Shown: positions 8,361-16,710, counted from the first letter of the stretch. The stretch: DNA of 64,000 nucleotides from Bacillota bacterium (GCA_023439505.1 JAEXNR010000024.1:38811-102810), one strand, 5' to 3'. Notes: a model not told the origin generated them from the letters alone. Program-made: numbers and translations.

Positions 8361-9638
8361 ATGGCGAAAATAATTATTGTAGGGGGTGGATGGGCCGGTT
8401 GTGCTGCGGCAGTCAGTGCTGCTAACGCCGGCGCTGACGTTACACTGTTGGAAAGAACAGATATGCTGCTTGGTACCGGACTGGTGGGCGGCATCATGCG
8501 CAATAATGGCAGATTTACAGCGACTGAAGAGATGATCGCCATGGGTGGAGGAGATCTTTTTGAAATATGTGATCGGACGGCAAGACATAAAAACATTAAT
8601 TTTCCCGGTCATCATCATGCGAGCCTGTATGACATATGCATTACACCGGTGGAAGTTGAGAACCATCTGAAGAAAATCGGAGTCGAGTTGGTCATGGAGG
8701 CAAGAATTGCGAGATTAACATTAGATTCAACCGCCATTTTGTCTGTAACAGATCAAAAGGACAGAGAATTTATCGGGGATGTTTTTATTGATACCACGGG
8801 GACAGCAGGGCCGGTAAGTAACTGCAATCGATATGGAAATGGCTGTGCCATGTGCATTATGCGTTGCCCAAGCTTTGGCGGGAGAATCAGTCTCACGGCA
8901 CTGGCGGGAATCAAGGAAAGAGCCGGCAAAAAAGCAGATGGAAGCGTCGGAGCCATGAGCGGTTCTTGTAAGCTCTTTAAAGAGTCACTTTCGAAAGAGA
9001 TCCAGGAGGAATTAGGGGAAAAGGGAGTGGTGATTATTCCTATTCCGGAGGAACTGAAGGAAGATCATCTGAGCATCAAGGTATGTCAGCAATACGCATT
9101 AAAGGAATATGCAGATAATATAATTCTGCTTGATACCGGACATGCTAAACTAATGACACCATTCTTTAAGCTGGAGAGACTAAGACAGATCCACGGACTG
9201 GAACATGCAAGATATGAAGACCCTTATGCGGGAGGAATCGGCAACTCAATGAGATTTTTTAGTATCGCACCCAGAGATAATTCGCTTAAGGTGGAGGGAA
9301 TCAGGAATCTGTTTTGTGCGGGGGAAAAGGCAGGACTGCTGGTTGGACATACGGAGGCAATCGTTACCGGAGTATTGGCAGGGCATAACAGTGTCAGATG
9401 TGCCCTGGGACTGGAACTTCTGGAAATTCCGAGAGAGCTCTCGATTGGTGACGCCATCTCCTATGTTCGGGAGGAGATTCAGACAGAAAATGATACCGGA
9501 TCAAAGTATACCTTCTCAGGGTCCGTCTATTTCGACCGTATGAAATTGCTTCACTTATATGATACGGATGCTTTACAAATCCACGGGAAAGTTAAGCAGC
9601 TTGGAATGAAGGATATCTTTCTGCAAAAGCTCTTATAA
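8361..9638 (+). CDS. FAD-dependent oxidoreductase with four-cysteine motif
   Basis: 425 aa. An N-terminal Rossmann motif (IIIVGGGWAGCAAA, 4-17) with Glu31 at the end of the second strand binds FAD. The later NLFCAGEKAGLLVGHTEA segment is the second FAD motif seen in GidA/TrmFO-like and FAD_oxidored proteins. Cysteines C155, C162, C165 and C169 (C-x6-C-x2-C-x3-C-P) look like an iron-sulfur or zinc site, unlike plain TrmFO. The substrate is unknown. An excellent AAGGAGG precedes the ATG. It is not closely linked to other genes and its 3' end faces a coat-protein gene. Confidence 0.75.
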   Translation: MAKIIIVGGGWAGCAAAVSAANAGADVTLLERTDMLLGTGLVGGIMRNNGRFTATEEMIAMGGGDLFEICDRTARHKNINFPGHHHASLYDICITPVEVENHLKKIGVELVMEARIARLTLDSTAILSVTDQKDREFIGDVFIDTTGTAGPVSNCNRYGNGCAMCIMRCPSFGGRISLTALAGIKERAGKKADGSVGAMSGSCKLFKESLSKEIQEELGEKGVVIIPIPEELKEDHLSIKVCQQYALKEYADNIILLDTGHAKLMTPFFKLERLRQIHGLEHARYEDPYAGGIGNSMRFFSIAPRDNSLKVEGIRNLFCAGEKAGLLVGHTEAIVTGVLAGHNSVRCALGLELLEIPRELSIGDAISYVREEIQTENDTGSKYTFSGSVYFDRMKLLHLYDTDALQIHGKVKQLGMKDIFLQKLL

Positions 9639-9655
9639 AGTGATGCAAAAGCCAT

Positions 9656-9705
9656 GGGAGAGTTCCAGAATGAATATCCTCTGAAATTCATTCTGAACTC
9701 CTTCC
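9656..9705. terminator. Bidirectional hairpin between convergent genes
   Basis: GAGTTCCAGAATGAAT (9660-9675) pairs with ATTCATTCTGAACTC (9686-9700) with one bulge. It lies between the convergent stops of the FAD oxidoreductase and the CotF-like gene. T runs are weak on both sides. Confidence 0.5.
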
Positions 9706-9749
9706 CTATTGTTTTGAGATGTGCCAGTGTTATGAGGCGGGAATGACTG

Positions 9750-10256
9750 TCATTTTGGCGTATACATTCCCTTGTTTTTCATATACGTAAATACCGCTTC
9801 TCCGTGCTTTTGCTCTTCCTTCTGGATATGATTCAGAAGATCTCTGACCTGTGCATCCTGAAATTCAAAGATAGCCGTATCATAGGTACCTGATACATAT
9901 TTTTCTGACATAAGAATATCACTGCAAAGATCCTTGTCGGAAGATTTAAAATTACTGGTGCTGCTGTGATCGAAGCTGACAGGCTTAGACTCCGGAGTTT
10001 GTGGTTTTGGCTGGCTGGGCTGCTGCCCGGAGCCGGGTTGATTGTTTAAGGAGGGGAGTTTACCGCTTAACAACTGATTGATGGTCTCCAGATGCTCCTT
10101 TTCTTTCTGGCCGTTACTTCTGAAAATAGCTTTTAATTCTTTGTCATTTGCCAGATTTTCATAATTCTCATATTTTAAAATGCATTGTTCTTCATGACTC
10201 TTTTGATCTTCCAAAAGCAGTCGTTCCTTATTGGATAATATAATATTTGTAATCAT
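9750..10256 (-). CDS. CotF-like spore coat protein (ferritin-like fold)
   Basis: 168 aa. Two four-helix-like halves carry the pattern of the Coat_F family: an N-terminal helix pair with Glu/His (KSHEEQCILKYENYE), a Pro/Gln/Ser-rich linker (about 69-103), then LCSDILMSEKYVSGTYDTAIFE and a final KEEQKHGEAVF helix ending in KNKGMY. The protein probably belongs to the spore coat. GGAGGTGTG precedes the ATG. A sigma-G/E-like -10 element (CATACTA) just upstream fits sporulation timing. Confidence 0.8.
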   Translation of the reverse strand: MITNIILSNKERLLLEDQKSHEEQCILKYENYENLANDKELKAIFRSNGQKEKEHLETINQLLSGKLPSLNNQPGSGQQPSQPKPQTPESKPVSFDHSSTSNFKSSDKDLCSDILMSEKYVSGTYDTAIFEFQDAQVRDLLNHIQKEEQKHGEAVFTYMKNKGMYTPK

Positions 10257-10274
10257 GTTTCACACCTCCGCGAT

Positions 10275-10303
10275 TAGTATGATCATAAACCAGGATAATA
10301 TCC
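10275..10303 (-). promoter_or_regulatory. Possible sigma-G or sigma-E promoter of the coat gene
   Basis: Minus strand: GGATA (10303-10299), a 17-bp spacer, CATACTA (10281-10275). The -10 box matches CATNHTA fully; the -35 differs at one base from GHATR. It lies only 18 bp before the start codon. The remaining spacer to 10574 is AT-rich without further signals. Confidence 0.4.
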
Positions 10304-10574
10304 TCGAATGATACGAAGTAGCCTTGATATTTTACATAAGTCTTAATAGAAAAGCCATAATTAAGAAGTAAACTCATTTTCAGGTGGTAATTTCAAGTGC
10401 ACAGTTTTATAATAAACAATATAGTATGAATACAAAAAATAATATTTACATAAAAGTTTGGATCTGAGAAATCCTTGGCTTATGTTAAGGTCGTGTTGAA
10501 ATGGGATGGGGAATACCCCGGATAAATGGAATGGAGAAATAGAAATGCGTATAAGAAAGGGGCAAGTTTGTAGT

Positions 10575-11024
10575 ATGGAAGAACGCAAGAAGACAAATCA
10601 AATCAAACCATATGCAAGGACGGCAAATTATTATGAAACGGATCAGATGGCGGTAATTCATCATTCGAATTATATTCGATGGCTAGAAGAGGCAAGAATT
10701 GATTTTCTGGATCAGATTGGTCTGGGATATGCTGATATTGAAGCGGCAGGGCTCTATATTCCTGTTTTAGGGGCGTCCTGTGATTATAAGTCGTCGGTCA
10801 GATTTAATGATAAAGTTCTCATCTATCCTAAGATTACTTTTTTCAACGGGATAAAAATGAACATAGAATACAAAATCATAGATGAGCAGACAAAGCAGTT
10901 GCGTGCAGTTGGAGAAACCAGGCATTGTTTTGTGACAAAAGAGTTTAAGCCGGTCAGTCTCAAAAAGGATGTTAAGAATATGTATGAGGTCTTTAACCAA
11001 TGGCTGAATGTGGAATTCGCATAA
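10575..11024 (+). CDS. Acyl-CoA thioesterase, YbgC/4-hydroxybenzoyl-CoA hotdog type
   Basis: 149 aa from ATG 10575. The catalytic signature YYETDQMAVIHHSNYIRWLEEAR has the conserved Asp and His of the 4-hydroxybenzoyl-CoA thioesterase family, which hydrolyses acyl-CoA thioesters in a hotdog fold. The frame is open upstream to 10506, with a further ATG at 10545 after GGAG; 10575 follows AAAGGGG and gives the normal family length. It stands alone. The physiological substrate cannot be decided. Confidence 0.82.
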   Translation: MEERKKTNQIKPYARTANYYETDQMAVIHHSNYIRWLEEARIDFLDQIGLGYADIEAAGLYIPVLGASCDYKSSVRFNDKVLIYPKITFFNGIKMNIEYKIIDEQTKQLRAVGETRHCFVTKEFKPVSLKKDVKNMYEVFNQWLNVEFA

Positions 11025-11177
11025 GAGTATCTTTTTATAATACAACGCCAGGAGTCTATATAATCATTTGCCGGCAGGATGACCGACATGCTGTTCCCGG
11101 TAAAGCTGAGGTTTTATTATTCCTCAGGCAGTTTAGTAGGGAAGGCATGTCAGTACCATTGCCGGTTATCGTTTGGT

Positions 11178-13109
11178 TTATTTGGGATCGTATTTGATTT
11201 CCAGATCAGGGCAATGCCCTTTGTCCATCCGATGTCTTGCTTTACGGTTGGATACACTGTCGAATACGATGGAAAAGTCATAATCCTCAGGATACATCAT
11301 GGAGGCCGGTGCTTTCAACTGTATTCTCTTATGATTAATAAGTTCTTTTCTTTTTTGAATCTGCACGCCAACCTCACCCTTTTCATTGGCAAGCTGATAG
11401 ACAATTCCAATCTTCTTCTGCGGATATATCATAACGCTGTCGCCGATCTGAAATCTTTGGCTGCGTGTACCCGCTGGTTTCACAGGTTTTTCTTTTTCAA
11501 TCCTCTCAAGATTCGCATGGGAATATAGTTCAGTGGCAGAATCCAAAAATGATGGATCCGGGCGCATGGGCTTTTCACTTTCTCCTTTTTTATATGCTTC
11601 ATCATAAGCTCTGGCCAGGATGTGCTTTGGAAGACCAAGTCGTTTTGCAATATATAATGCGCAGCTCTCACCGGATGCTCCAATTTCCAGCTTATATAGC
11701 GGTTTCAGACTCACCCTGTCAAAAGCCATTCGCGCGTTGATAAGTCCCTGTGCATGTGCCGCATATTCCTTGACTTCCGGATAGTGGGTGGTGGCAACAA
11801 AGAGGCAGTTCTTTAACCGAAGCTCCTCCAAAATAGCAATAGCAATTCCCATCCCCTCCGCCGGATCTGTTCCGGATCCCAGCTCATCCAGCAGGATCAG
11901 GCTATCCTGATCCGAGGATTTGAGGATATCAATAATTTGAAGGATGTGGGAGGAGAAGGTAGAGAGATTTTCCGTGATACTCTGTCCGTCTCCAAGATCA
12001 CACAGAACATTGTTATTCATACACATTTGTGCAGACTCACAGGGGAGATGCAGGCCGCATTGCGCCATGATGGCAAATAAGCCTACCGTCTTTAGGGCAA
12101 CAGTTTTACCGCCGGTATTGGGGCCGGTAATCACAATTCCACGGACCATATCTCCCAGCGTAAAGTTTAAGGGAATGCATTCGTCAGCGCTGATAAGAGG
12201 ATGCCTTCCGTTGACGATCTTCATCATTCGATTTGTGTTAATCGTGGCGGGTACTGCTTTTAAATCCAGGCTTAATTTGGCCTTGGCAAAGATGACATCC
12301 AGCAGTTCCATCGCCTCAATGTTAAGGGCAAGTGGAAGGGCATTCTCATTTACCAATGCAGTCAGAGTATATAAGATACGTCGGACTTCATTGCTTTCAT
12401 TTAACTCCAGTATAGAAAGTTCTTCTCTTAGCCTGGAGGCAGAACCAGGTTCCATAAAATAGGTGGTACCGGTAGAGGAGATATCCAGGACCGATCCGCT
12501 GAACTGATTCTTATACTCTTTCTTTACCGGAAGGACATAGTGCCCGTTTCTGATAGAGACATATCCATCGGTAAACCATTCTTTTTTCGTCCGCAGCAGC
12601 TGATCCAATCTGGCCTTGATATCAGAATTGATCTGCTCCATTTTACGTCGGATGCCCTTCAGCTCTTTGGAAGCGTTATCATCCACAGTGTTATTTCTTA
12701 TGGATTGCTCCAGATCCTTTTGTAAGGAGGAAAGATCCTGAATAGATCTTCCGTAGTCCGCAATATTTACTTCCAGTGATTCGGCTCTTCTTAGAAATTG
12801 CTTCATTCTGGAGCAGGCAGTTAGAAACTGGCATATCTTTGTCAATTGATCCGGCAGGAGCATAGCATCCTTTCCGGCCAGCTCCATCAGAATACTGATT
12901 TCTTTCATAGAGGGCAGGGGCGGGGTTCCCACCTGCTCCAGAATTTTTCTTGCTTCTGTTGTTTCTTTTGTTTTGTGCTTAACCTCAGCTTCATTTAAAA
13001 AGGGAACCAGCTGGGAGAGCTTTCTTTGTGCTGCCTCTGATACAGCATATTCACATAATTTATCTCTTATTTTATTAAATTCAAGCGTAATTATAGCGTT
13101 ATGATTCAT
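11178..13109 (-). CDS. MutS2-like ATPase lacking the Smr domain
   Basis: 643 aa. It has the MutS core and ABC-type ATPase: Walker A GPNTGGKT (329-336), Walker B LILLDELGSGTDPAEG and the switch His in TTHYPEVKEYA. The middle TGTTYFMEPG segment is typical of MutS2. True MutS2 is about 785 residues and ends in an Smr nuclease domain; here the chain stops after a short linker, so only ATPase and clamp functions remain. MutS2 proteins act on branched DNA or on collided ribosomes. Start ATG 13109 follows GGAAAGGAT; in-frame ATG 13142 and GTG 13154 exist but sit in a leader hairpin with poor ribosome sites. Confidence 0.82.
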   Translation of the reverse strand: MNHNAIITLEFNKIRDKLCEYAVSEAAQRKLSQLVPFLNEAEVKHKTKETTEARKILEQVGTPPLPSMKEISILMELAGKDAMLLPDQLTKICQFLTACSRMKQFLRRAESLEVNIADYGRSIQDLSSLQKDLEQSIRNNTVDDNASKELKGIRRKMEQINSDIKARLDQLLRTKKEWFTDGYVSIRNGHYVLPVKKEYKNQFSGSVLDISSTGTTYFMEPGSASRLREELSILELNESNEVRRILYTLTALVNENALPLALNIEAMELLDVIFAKAKLSLDLKAVPATINTNRMMKIVNGRHPLISADECIPLNFTLGDMVRGIVITGPNTGGKTVALKTVGLFAIMAQCGLHLPCESAQMCMNNNVLCDLGDGQSITENLSTFSSHILQIIDILKSSDQDSLILLDELGSGTDPAEGMGIAIAILEELRLKNCLFVATTHYPEVKEYAAHAQGLINARMAFDRVSLKPLYKLEIGASGESCALYIAKRLGLPKHILARAYDEAYKKGESEKPMRPDPSFLDSATELYSHANLERIEKEKPVKPAGTRSQRFQIGDSVMIYPQKKIGIVYQLANEKGEVGVQIQKRKELINHKRIQLKAPASMMYPEDYDFSIVFDSVSNRKARHRMDKGHCPDLEIKYDPK

Positions 13110-13148
13110 GATGAATTCATCCTTTCCGTCATCTTTGTTCATGGAAAA

Positions 13149-13198
13149 GCCCACATAAAGCCCCGGCCTTTACAACAGAACCGGAACCTTGTGTGGGC
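13149..13198 (-). promoter_or_regulatory. Leader hairpin upstream of the MutS2-like gene
   Basis: GCCCACA (13192-13198, read on the minus strand) pairs with TGTGGGC (13149-13155), enclosing CCGG/CCGG. CTTTT follows in the minus strand, so it may act as a weak attenuator or as 5' UTR structure. Confidence 0.35.
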
Positions 13199-13242
13199 GT
13201 TCGTTAAGATGAGCATATCATCATAAGACCAATTCACCATGC

Positions 13243-13274
13243 AAAAAGGCATAACAGGATACACCTATTATGCC
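13243..13274 (-). terminator. Rho-independent terminator
   Basis: Minus strand: GGCATAATAGG, a 5-nt loop, CCTGTTATGCC, then TTTTT. An 11-bp stem with one wobble; the clearest terminator in this region. Confidence 0.8.
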
Positions 13275-13516
13275 ATGTTAACAAATAAGAATCAGGATGA
13301 CAGCATTCTCTATCTATAACAGGACAGATTTTCCGGGGTATTGACTGTAAAGGCAGATAACAGGGTATAAAAATATAAGGTATTCAAAAACATACCCTGC
13401 GCTTATTCAATTTCGTGTTAGTACAATATGTTCTGAATTGTACTATTTTGCACGAACCTCACTTACAGTTAATACCGACATCAAAACCTTCCTCTCAATT
13501 ATAATATCAAGTTACA
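13243..13516 (-). ncRNA. Candidate structured non-coding RNA or mutS2 leader (~270 nt)
   Basis: This is a complete transcription unit with no reading frame. A consensus promoter lies just upstream on the minus strand and a strong terminator (13243-13274) closes it. Between them, 13463-13476 pairs with 13337-13350 (14 bp, one G-T), enclosing two hairpins: 13437-13445 with 13419-13427 (extended by CGTG/CACG at 13450-13453 and 13414-13417), and 13392-13399 with 13361-13368 (8 bp). This gives a three-way junction. It could be a small RNA, the 3' UTR of the ccdA-tlpA gene, or a terminator-controlled leader for the MutS2-like gene. It does not match 6S, SRP, RNase P, tmRNA or T-box features that I know. 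Confidence 0.45.
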
Positions 13517-13522
13517 ACTTCG

Positions 13523-13551
13523 ATTTTATCATAAGGATGCTTCTGTGTCAA
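13523..13551 (-). promoter_or_regulatory. Sigma-A promoter of the candidate RNA
   Basis: Minus strand: TTGACA (13551-13546), a 17-bp spacer, TAAAAT (13528-13523). It starts 42 bp after the ccdA-tlpA stop codon and points toward the structured region. Confidence 0.65.
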
Positions 13552-13592
13552 AGAAATTTCATATATCTGAGAACATATATAAAACGTCATAG

Positions 13593-14921
13593 TTACTCTG
13601 CAGCATCCTGAGCCTGCTGAATGACACGATACATAATATCCTTTTGCAGCATGCCAGGTGCATATCCCACAATATTTCCGTTTTTGTCAATTAAAAATGT
13701 TGTTGGAAAGGAAGAAATGTAATATTGCGATAAAATGTCCCCGGTTTCATCAAAGAGTACGGGGAAGGTATAATCATGATCCTCCAAATAAGAGATGATT
13801 TTGTCCTCCGATACATCCTGATTAAATGGATAGGATGTACTTTGCGGGTTGGCAACCCCTAAGATTATAATATCATCCTGGTTCTGGTTATATTCCTGGT
13901 ATAATGCTTCAATATCCGGCATCTCTTTCTGACAGGGTGTGCACCAGGTGGCCCAAAAGTTCAGAAAAACAACCTTACCTTTATAATCAGACAGGGTATG
14001 GGGATTTCCATACTGATCTGTCAGAGTAAAGTCCGGGGCCAAAACAACCTTTTCATCCTCTTTTACAGAGTCGGTATCCTGTGAAACATCAGGGGCGATA
14101 CTGGGAGTGGGATTTTCTTCTGGCACCCTTGTGGGGAGAGGGGTGGGAATAAAGTTATTGGAGTTATTTGAGATTTTAGGAAAGGATTCAGGGCTAACCG
14201 AATTTAGATATTTTGAGAAGCCATTCATCCATCCGGAGAAGACCATGAAGCCGATGAGAATCAGAATAAATCCTCCGGCTTTCACCGTATATTTTAATAA
14301 TCGCTGGTGCTTCTTTAGAAAATTTAATGCCTGTGTCGTAAATAACCCAAGCAGCAGGAAGGGAAGGGTAAATCCCAATGTATAAAGCAGGACAAGTAAA
14401 TTTCCTTCCAAAGAGTTCCCGGCTCCCGATGCCATAATCAGGACGGAAGACAGTGCCGGTCCAATACAGGGTGTCCATGCAAAACTGAAAGTAAAACCCA
14501 TGAGAAAAGCGAGTACCGGATTAATACTGCTTTCTCCTAATCGGAAGGGAAGCTTTCTTTCCTTTTGCAGTAAATTAAAACTCAGGAAACCGATCTGATG
14601 AAGACCAAAGATAATAATAACGATACCGCCAATCCGTGTAAAAAGCATCTGATGACTTTGAAAGAAAAGACCCAGAGCAGTAAAGGTCATTCCCAGAATA
14701 AAGAATGCAAAGGAGATACCAAGCACAAAAAGGAGCGTATGAAAAAATACCTTTTTTGTCTGATACGTAAGATTGCCATGGTCATCTGATTTCTTTGCAT
14801 TACCTGCCAGATAACTCATATAGACAGGGATTAAGGGAATGACGCAAGGAGAAAAAAAGGATAATAAACCTTCCACAAACACCAGGATAAAGCTAAGATT
14901 TATATTTCGTAAAGCATCCAT
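13593..14921 (-). CDS. CcdA-TlpA fusion: membrane electron carrier joined to thioredoxin-like domain
   Basis: 442 aa. Residues 1-230 form a CcdA/DsbD-type six-helix core with the paired cysteines C26 (FFSPCVIPL) and C152 (WTPCIGPAL) that carry electrons across the membrane. A Pro/Thr/Ser linker (about 245-290) joins it to an extracytoplasmic TlpA/ResA-like domain with active site WCTPC (C327, C330). One chain can thus pass reductant from cytosolic thioredoxin to outside disulfides, for instance in cytochrome c or oxidative protein repair. Start ATG 14921 is chosen because AAGGAGGA lies 9 bp upstream; the frame continues to 15092 only through repeat DNA. Confidence 0.85.
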   Translation of the reverse strand: MDALRNINLSFILVFVEGLLSFFSPCVIPLIPVYMSYLAGNAKKSDDHGNLTYQTKKVFFHTLLFVLGISFAFFILGMTFTALGLFFQSHQMLFTRIGGIVIIIFGLHQIGFLSFNLLQKERKLPFRLGESSINPVLAFLMGFTFSFAWTPCIGPALSSVLIMASGAGNSLEGNLLVLLYTLGFTLPFLLLGLFTTQALNFLKKHQRLLKYTVKAGGFILILIGFMVFSGWMNGFSKYLNSVSPESFPKISNNSNNFIPTPLPTRVPEENPTPSIAPDVSQDTDSVKEDEKVVLAPDFTLTDQYGNPHTLSDYKGKVVFLNFWATWCTPCQKEMPDIEALYQEYNQNQDDIIILGVANPQSTSYPFNQDVSEDKIISYLEDHDYTFPVLFDETGDILSQYYISSFPTTFLIDKNGNIVGYAPGMLQKDIMYRVIQQAQDAAE

Positions 14922-15003
14922 TATAATCATTCCTCCTTCTAATTTTATTTTAGCATAGATAGGATAAAGATCCAATATCATTTCTGACATGATCCGGGCG
15001 AAC

Positions 15004-15027
15004 GGCCATGAATATGATTTCGACAAA
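15004..15027 (+). repeat. 24-bp dispersed repeat, copy 2
   Basis: Identical to 4235-4258, same orientation; it runs into the first 47-bp repeat. Confidence 0.75.
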
Positions 15028-15037
15028 GAGTTCCGAA

Positions 15038-15084
15038 GCACGCATAAATTCAACGTGTGAATTAATTTTTTATAATTCACACTA
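15038..15084 (+). repeat. 47-bp direct repeat with internal palindrome, copy 1
   Basis: Identical over 47 bp to 15108-15154, with a 70-bp period. Each copy carries GTGTGAATTA and TAATTCACAC separated by ATTTTTTA-like DNA, so each can form a hairpin. Confidence 0.85.
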
Positions 15085-15107
15085 ACGTCCACGCGTGCTA
15101 CTTGCTC

Positions 15108-15154
15108 GCACGCATAAATTCAACGTGTGAATTAATTTTTTATAATTCACACTA
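15108..15154 (+). repeat. 47-bp direct repeat with internal palindrome, copy 2
   Basis: Second exact copy, 28 bp before the marR -35 box. It could be a regulator binding site or a small mobile palindromic element. Confidence 0.85.
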
Positions 15155-15181
15155 TTTATATTGGAATAATTATAAATATAA

Positions 15182-15227
15182 TTGACATTTTTATAGATGG
15201 ATGATAAAATAATTAAAAAATTTTAAT
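15182..15227 (+). promoter_or_regulatory. marR promoter with palindromic operator-like site
   Basis: TTGACA (15182-15187), 17 bp, TAAAAT (15205-15210). Directly after the -10 box, ATTAAAA (15212-15218) and TTTTAAT (15221-15227) form a palindrome with a 2-bp centre, the size and place expected for MarR autorepression. Confidence 0.6.
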
Positions 15228-15250
15228 TAATTCTGTCAGGGGGTCGTATT

Positions 15251-15676
15251 ATGTTGGAAAAAGAATTTGAGAGACTATATTATAAGTTCAGAGACAACTA
15301 TTGCAAGAATTTATTTTCCAGTGTCAATCAGGAAGAAGATAGCTTAAGTCCCACAGAATCCTACTGCGTAGAGGCAATTTTTCTTATGGATCGACCTACA
15401 ATCCGCGAGTTTGCAGATTACATTAATATCTCACAGCCCAATGCAACTTATCGACTGGGTAACCTGATCGATAAAGGATATATCAGAAAAGTAATCTCCG
15501 AAAAGGATAAAAGAGAATATTATCTGGAGGTTACGGATAAATTTTTAAACTCTTACGGTGCAAATGCCTCTTTTCAAATGAAGATGGTAACTGGGATAAA
15601 GGAAAGATTCAGCGAAGAAGAGGTAACATTATTGGAGAAAATGATTAAGACCGTTGTTGATGAGATCATAAGCTAG
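15251..15676 (+). CDS. MarR family transcriptional regulator
   Basis: 141 aa, normal MarR length. The central winged helix is visible: TIREFADYINISQPNATYRLGNLIDKGYI is the helix-turn-helix, and SEKDKREYYLEVT is the wing with the conserved Asp-Arg. CAGGGGG serves as ribosome site. The palindrome over its promoter suggests autoregulation. It lies 68 bp upstream of a degV gene on the same strand, so it may act on fatty-acid handling, but that is only context. Confidence 0.88.
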   Translation: MLEKEFERLYYKFRDNYCKNLFSSVNQEEDSLSPTESYCVEAIFLMDRPTIREFADYINISQPNATYRLGNLIDKGYIRKVISEKDKREYYLEVTDKFLNSYGANASFQMKMVTGIKERFSEEEVTLLEKMIKTVVDEIIS

Positions 15677-15744
15677 ACGGAGATTGTATTTCAAAGCAGA
15701 TGAGCGCGGGTGAGATCATATGAAAAAGAGAAAGGAAGCAGATT

Positions 15745-16590
15745 ATGGGGATTAGAATTATTACCGATTCAACGTCGGATATCAGTTTGGAGGATGCAAA
15801 GAAACTTGATATTAACATTGTACCGTTAAAGGTTATATTCGGAGATAGAGAGTACAAAGAGGGGATAGAGATTACCTTGGATGGTTTCTATAAAAAACTG
15901 GTTGAGTCGGAAAAGCTGCCAACAACATCCCAGCCTTCGCCAGAGGATTTTCTTGTGCATTTTAAAGAAGCAAAGCAAGCCGGAGATAGTGTGATTGTAT
16001 TATTAATTGCCGGAAAATTAAGCGGGACGCTGCAAAGTGCCATGATAGCGAAAGATATGCTGGACGATTCGGACATTTATATCATCGACAGTCTGAATGC
16101 TACGCTGGGGCTTCGATTATTGGTAGAACAGGCTGTCAAGATGAGAAATTCAGGACATACAGTCACAGAGATTGTTACTGAGTTGGAGATATTAAAAGAA
16201 AGAATCGTATTCCTGGCTGTTGTTGATACCCTGGAATATCTGCATAAGGGAGGACGCCTGTCTAGATCTTCTGCTATTCTTGGCACCCTTCTAAAATTTA
16301 AGCCGGTACTTCATCTAAAGGATGGCGTGATTGGGGTAGTTGGCAAAGAAAGAGGCACAAACAAGGCAATCAACTTTGTACTGGAGCAGATGAAGGAGCT
16401 TGGGGAGGTTGATGAGAATTATCCTCTTGTTCTTGGATTTACCGCAGAGGATTCCAAATGTCTGATGCTAAAGGAAAAACTAATGGACAAATATCCGATG
16501 ATAAATCCTCCTCTATATCCGGTGGGGTGTGTGGTTGGTACCCACCTGGGTCCCGGAGGCAGTTTACTCTCCTATATCAGGAAGAAATAG
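15745..16590 (+). CDS. DegV family fatty-acid-binding protein
   Basis: 281 aa, full length. It opens with IRIITDSTSDIS, the DegV signature, and has LSGTLQSA and the GRLSRSSA segment that contacts the bound fatty acid. FakB-type members of this family present fatty acids to the FakA kinase for phospholipid synthesis. No fakA is in the window. AAGGAAGCAG precedes the ATG, and a good terminator follows the gene. Confidence 0.9.
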   Translation: MGIRIITDSTSDISLEDAKKLDINIVPLKVIFGDREYKEGIEITLDGFYKKLVESEKLPTTSQPSPEDFLVHFKEAKQAGDSVIVLLIAGKLSGTLQSAMIAKDMLDDSDIYIIDSLNATLGLRLLVEQAVKMRNSGHTVTEIVTELEILKERIVFLAVVDTLEYLHKGGRLSRSSAILGTLLKFKPVLHLKDGVIGVVGKERGTNKAINFVLEQMKELGEVDENYPLVLGFTAEDSKCLMLKEKLMDKYPMINPPLYPVGCVVGTHLGPGGSLLSYIRKK

Positions 16591-16664
16591 ACGTGGGAAT
16601 TTAAAACAATTAGAGATACGCGTATCATAAATTAACGTATACCGGCAATAAAATATATGGTGTC

Positions 16665-16710
16665 AAAAGGCTGAGGGGTTTGGATTAAACAAGCTGCCTC
16701 AGTCTTTTTT
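16665..16710 (+). terminator. Rho-independent terminator after degV
   Basis: GGCTGAGG (16669-16676) pairs with CCTCAGTC (16697-16704), followed by TTTTTT. The remaining spacer to 16964 is AT-rich and holds the next promoter. Confidence 0.75.

Larger units (their letters stand above)
14922..15250. other. Divergent spacer with repeat island
   Basis: This gap between divergent genes holds the second copy of the 24-bp dispersed repeat, two copies of a 47-bp palindrome-bearing repeat, and the marR promoter with a palindromic operator-like site. No gene is seen. Confidence 0.7.

Noticed and set aside
14922..15092. N-terminal extension of the CcdA-TlpA protein
   Set aside because: It lies in repeat DNA, while an AAGGAGGA site marks the start at 14921.
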